This document shows, piece after piece, positions 5,544-7,035 of a stretch of 7,035 nt of DNA. The number at the start of each line of letters is the position of its first letter. Position 1 is the first letter of the stretch. The notes under the pieces are model-generated. The model ran no database searches and was not told the DNA's origin. It was given only the letters and a program-made list of their open reading frames with translations. The DNA lies in NCBI GenBank assembly GCA_009837685.1, contig VXTA01000206.1, positions 1 through 7,035 on the forward strand, read 5' to 3'. Made by a program: the position numbers and the translations under genes. This DNA is from Chloroflexota bacterium. Its GTDB lineage: Bacteria; Chloroflexota; Dehalococcoidia; Lucifugimonadales; Lucifugimonadaceae.

Positions 5544-6932
5544 ATGGCAACTGGTGGTAGAAGGACCGAACCACGCCGTATTGCTATTGTCGGTGGCGGA
5601 ATTTCGGGGCTAGGGGCGGCTTGGGCACTGCATCATCACCCAGACAAGTTCGATTTCAGACTGTTCGAGGCACAAGATCGGATTGGCGGAAATGCAGTCA
5701 CCGTCGATATGCCTCAGGATGACGGCACTTCGATTCCCTTTGACATTTCAGTCACGGCTTTGATCCCATCGGTATATCACCACATCCTGTTGTTGATGAA
5801 AAAGTTCGACATCGCAGTACTGGATACCAGATTCAGCTACAGCGTGAAATACCGTGGCCGTGTCTACGCACACGATTTGGACTCTGACATCAGAGAAGAC
5901 CTGGAACTTGAGATCGCTAAGTTTCAACGCGTCCTAAAGCGTCTGAAATGGTTTGGCTGGCTGAGTCGTTCCCGGTCGAAGTTTTTGAACTTCATCAACC
6001 CTTTCAACTACATCAGCATGGGTACGGTTCTGAATCTAGCGGGGTTTTCGGGCGACTTCAGGTACAAGGTGCTGAAGCCGATGTTCGTCAACTTCCTCAT
6101 GGCAACAAATGTGTTCGATATGCCGGCTTCACTCTTTGCGAGGTATCTCGAATTCTTCGATATCGAAACCTCTACCCCCATGCAGACATGGGACCAGGGA
6201 ACGCGACGTATCTACGAAAAGCTGACAACCGATTTCCGGGACAAGGTATACCTGAATCGCCCAGTTCGAAAGGTGTATCGCCAACCATCTCACGTAGTCG
6301 TAGAGGACGAAGCTGGTTTACAGGAGATGTTCGACGACGTGATCTTCGCGTGCAATGCGAACCAAACGCTGATGATCCTAGATAAACCCACTTTTCTAGA
6401 GCGTTACATTCTCTCGTCGGTACGTTACGAGAGCGAACTTCACAACCATACCATCGTTCATTCCGACTCCTCGATCCTTCCGGATAACGAAGCGAAACCC
6501 TTAGAGATGCGGAGCACTCATACTGAACAATATGGCTCCAGACCGGACAACTACGAAATCACCTACATCATGCATAACCAGCAGCCATGGGCCAATCGGT
6601 CAGACAAGTCCTGTCTGGTGACTTACAACCCCATCAATGAAATTGATGAAGAAAAGATCATTGAGAGGCGATGGTTCCAACACATCGTGCACGACGTGCG
6701 CCATGTTACGTTGCTCCTTCCCTTATTCGGACGAATTCAAGGGAAGCGTAATACTTGGCACTGCGGCGCGCACACGCTGGTAAACAGCCAAGAAACCTGC
6801 TTTGTCAGCGGTCTAGCCACTGCAAGACAACTCGGCGCGGACTATCCCTTCGATGACCCCGAAGCGAGGCGCATGTTCAATTACTACGGAAGCATCATGT
6901 ACGGTTGGCGTTTCAGAAAAGCCAAGGGCTGA
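5544..6932 (+). CDS. FAD/NAD(P)-binding oxidoreductase, flavin amine oxidase superfamily (COG2907-like)
   Basis: A 462-residue flavoprotein related to amine oxidases and phytoene-desaturase-type enzymes. Seen: an N-terminal dinucleotide-binding fold IAIVGGGISGLGAAWAL (13-29, GxGxxG at Gly17-Gly19-Gly22), the acidic ribose-binding end of strand 2 at FEAQDRIGGNAVTV (Glu42), a substrate-side helical region around 120-205, an FAD-contacting VIFACNANQTLMIL (266-279), and a C-terminal NTWHCGAHTLVNSQETCFVSGLATARQLG (403-431) matching the family's terminal FAD-binding motif (W-CGA followed by S-L--A--LG). No signal peptide is visible. COG2907-type proteins are often found with lipid-modifying genes such as cyclopropane synthases; here the neighbour is a divergent Rieske oxygenase, suggesting an oxidative pathway on a lipid or isoprenoid. 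It is not a ferredoxin reductase by its motifs, so it probably does not feed the Rieske enzyme electrons. The superfamily is certain; the reaction is unknown. Confidence 0.9.
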   Translation: MATGGRRTEPRRIAIVGGGISGLGAAWALHHHPDKFDFRLFEAQDRIGGNAVTVDMPQDDGTSIPFDISVTALIPSVYHHILLLMKKFDIAVLDTRFSYSVKYRGRVYAHDLDSDIREDLELEIAKFQRVLKRLKWFGWLSRSRSKFLNFINPFNYISMGTVLNLAGFSGDFRYKVLKPMFVNFLMATNVFDMPASLFARYLEFFDIETSTPMQTWDQGTRRIYEKLTTDFRDKVYLNRPVRKVYRQPSHVVVEDEAGLQEMFDDVIFACNANQTLMILDKPTFLERYILSSVRYESELHNHTIVHSDSSILPDNEAKPLEMRSTHTEQYGSRPDNYEITYIMHNQQPWANRSDKSCLVTYNPINEIDEEKIIERRWFQHIVHDVRHVTLLLPLFGRIQGKRNTWHCGAHTLVNSQETCFVSGLATARQLGADYPFDDPEARRMFNYYGSIMYGWRFRKAKG

Positions 6933-6937
6933 AAATC

Positions 6938-6965
6938 GCTCTGCGGCTGTGCTAAAGAGCCTTTT
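6938..6965 (+). terminator. Terminator-like hairpin after the FAD oxidoreductase gene
   Basis: GCTCT (6938-6942) pairs with AGAGC (6956-6960) around a 13-base loop, 5 bases after the stop codon. The stem is followed by CTTTT (6961-6965), and AAAA at 6932-6935 can pair with that TTTT across a small bulge. Position and T-run suit an intrinsic terminator, though the stem is short. Confidence 0.4.
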
Positions 6966-7015
6966 GGATAGCTATTGATATGTTGCATCATAAAGATGTG
7001 CTAATCTTCATCCTC

Positions 7016-7022
7016 AAAGGAG
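7016..7022 (+). promoter_or_regulatory. Strong ribosome binding site at the right edge
   Basis: AAAGGAG, a near-complete Shine-Dalgarno sequence, is followed after 7 bases by GTG at 7030. It is the best such site in the window and indicates a gene start at the edge. Confidence 0.65.
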
Positions 7023-7029
7023 CATCCCG

Positions 7030-7035
7030 GTGACA
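7030..7035 (+). CDS. Start of a downstream gene, GTG codon, cut by window end
   Basis: Only the start codon and one further codon (GTG ACA, Met-Thr) are inside the window, so the product cannot be known. The call rests on the AAAGGAG site 7 bases upstream. The 97-base gap after the FAD gene, with a terminator-like hairpin, suggests it has its own promoter. TTGATA at 6975-6980 and TAATCT at 7002-7007 are hexamer-like but spaced 21 bases apart, so no promoter is called. Confidence 0.55.

Noticed and set aside
5948..6385. 145-codon ORF on the + strand inside the FAD oxidoreductase gene
   Set aside because: Alternate-frame shadow of a continuous, conserved flavoprotein.

Overview
The window is ordinary-looking bacterial chromosome: dense genes, short spacers, TTG/GTG as well as ATG starts, and base composition a little above 50% G+C by eye. 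The gene mix (a DegV-family lipid-binding protein, an ATP-grasp/Alpha-E/transglutaminase cluster, a Rieske oxygenase next to an FAD oxidoreductase) would fit an actinobacterium or a similar free-living, lipid-metabolising bacterium. I cannot fix the phylum from sequence alone, and I see no mobile elements, CRISPR arrays, tRNAs or rRNAs.

Layout. (1) Positions 1-809, + strand: a DegV-family gene whose 5' end lies left of the window. The ATG at 36 is probably an internal methionine. (2) 919-4168, + strand: a tight three-gene unit of a circularly permuted ATP-grasp enzyme (TTG start), an Alpha-E (DUF403-type) protein 5 bases later, and a transglutaminase-like cysteine protease overlapping it by ATGA. 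This is a recurrent bacterial gene set, predicted from comparative genomics to make or modify a peptide or amide-linked product. Its substrate is, as far as I know, unestablished. (3) 4169-4315: a short convergent spacer with one weak hairpin. (4) 4316-5359, - strand: a Rieske non-heme iron oxygenase with both metal centres intact. (5) 5360-5543: a divergent control region with a 7-base inverted repeat (ATTCTAA-N17-TTAGAAT), whose right arm is also a good -10 element for the next gene. (6) 5544-6932, + strand: an FAD/NAD(P)-binding oxidoreductase of the amine-oxidase/COG2907-like type. (7) 6933-7035: a terminator-like hairpin, then a strong ribosome binding site and GTG start for a gene that continues beyond the window.

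How the genes work together. The ATP-grasp, Alpha-E and transglutaminase proteins should be co-translated and act in one pathway: ligation by ATP-grasp, a helical partner, and hydrolysis or transpeptidation by the Cys-His-Asp enzyme. The divergent Rieske and FAD genes share a promoter region and look like a two-enzyme oxidative module acting on a lipid- or isoprenoid-like substrate. That substrate is inference. No ferredoxin or ferredoxin reductase for the Rieske enzyme is present in the window.
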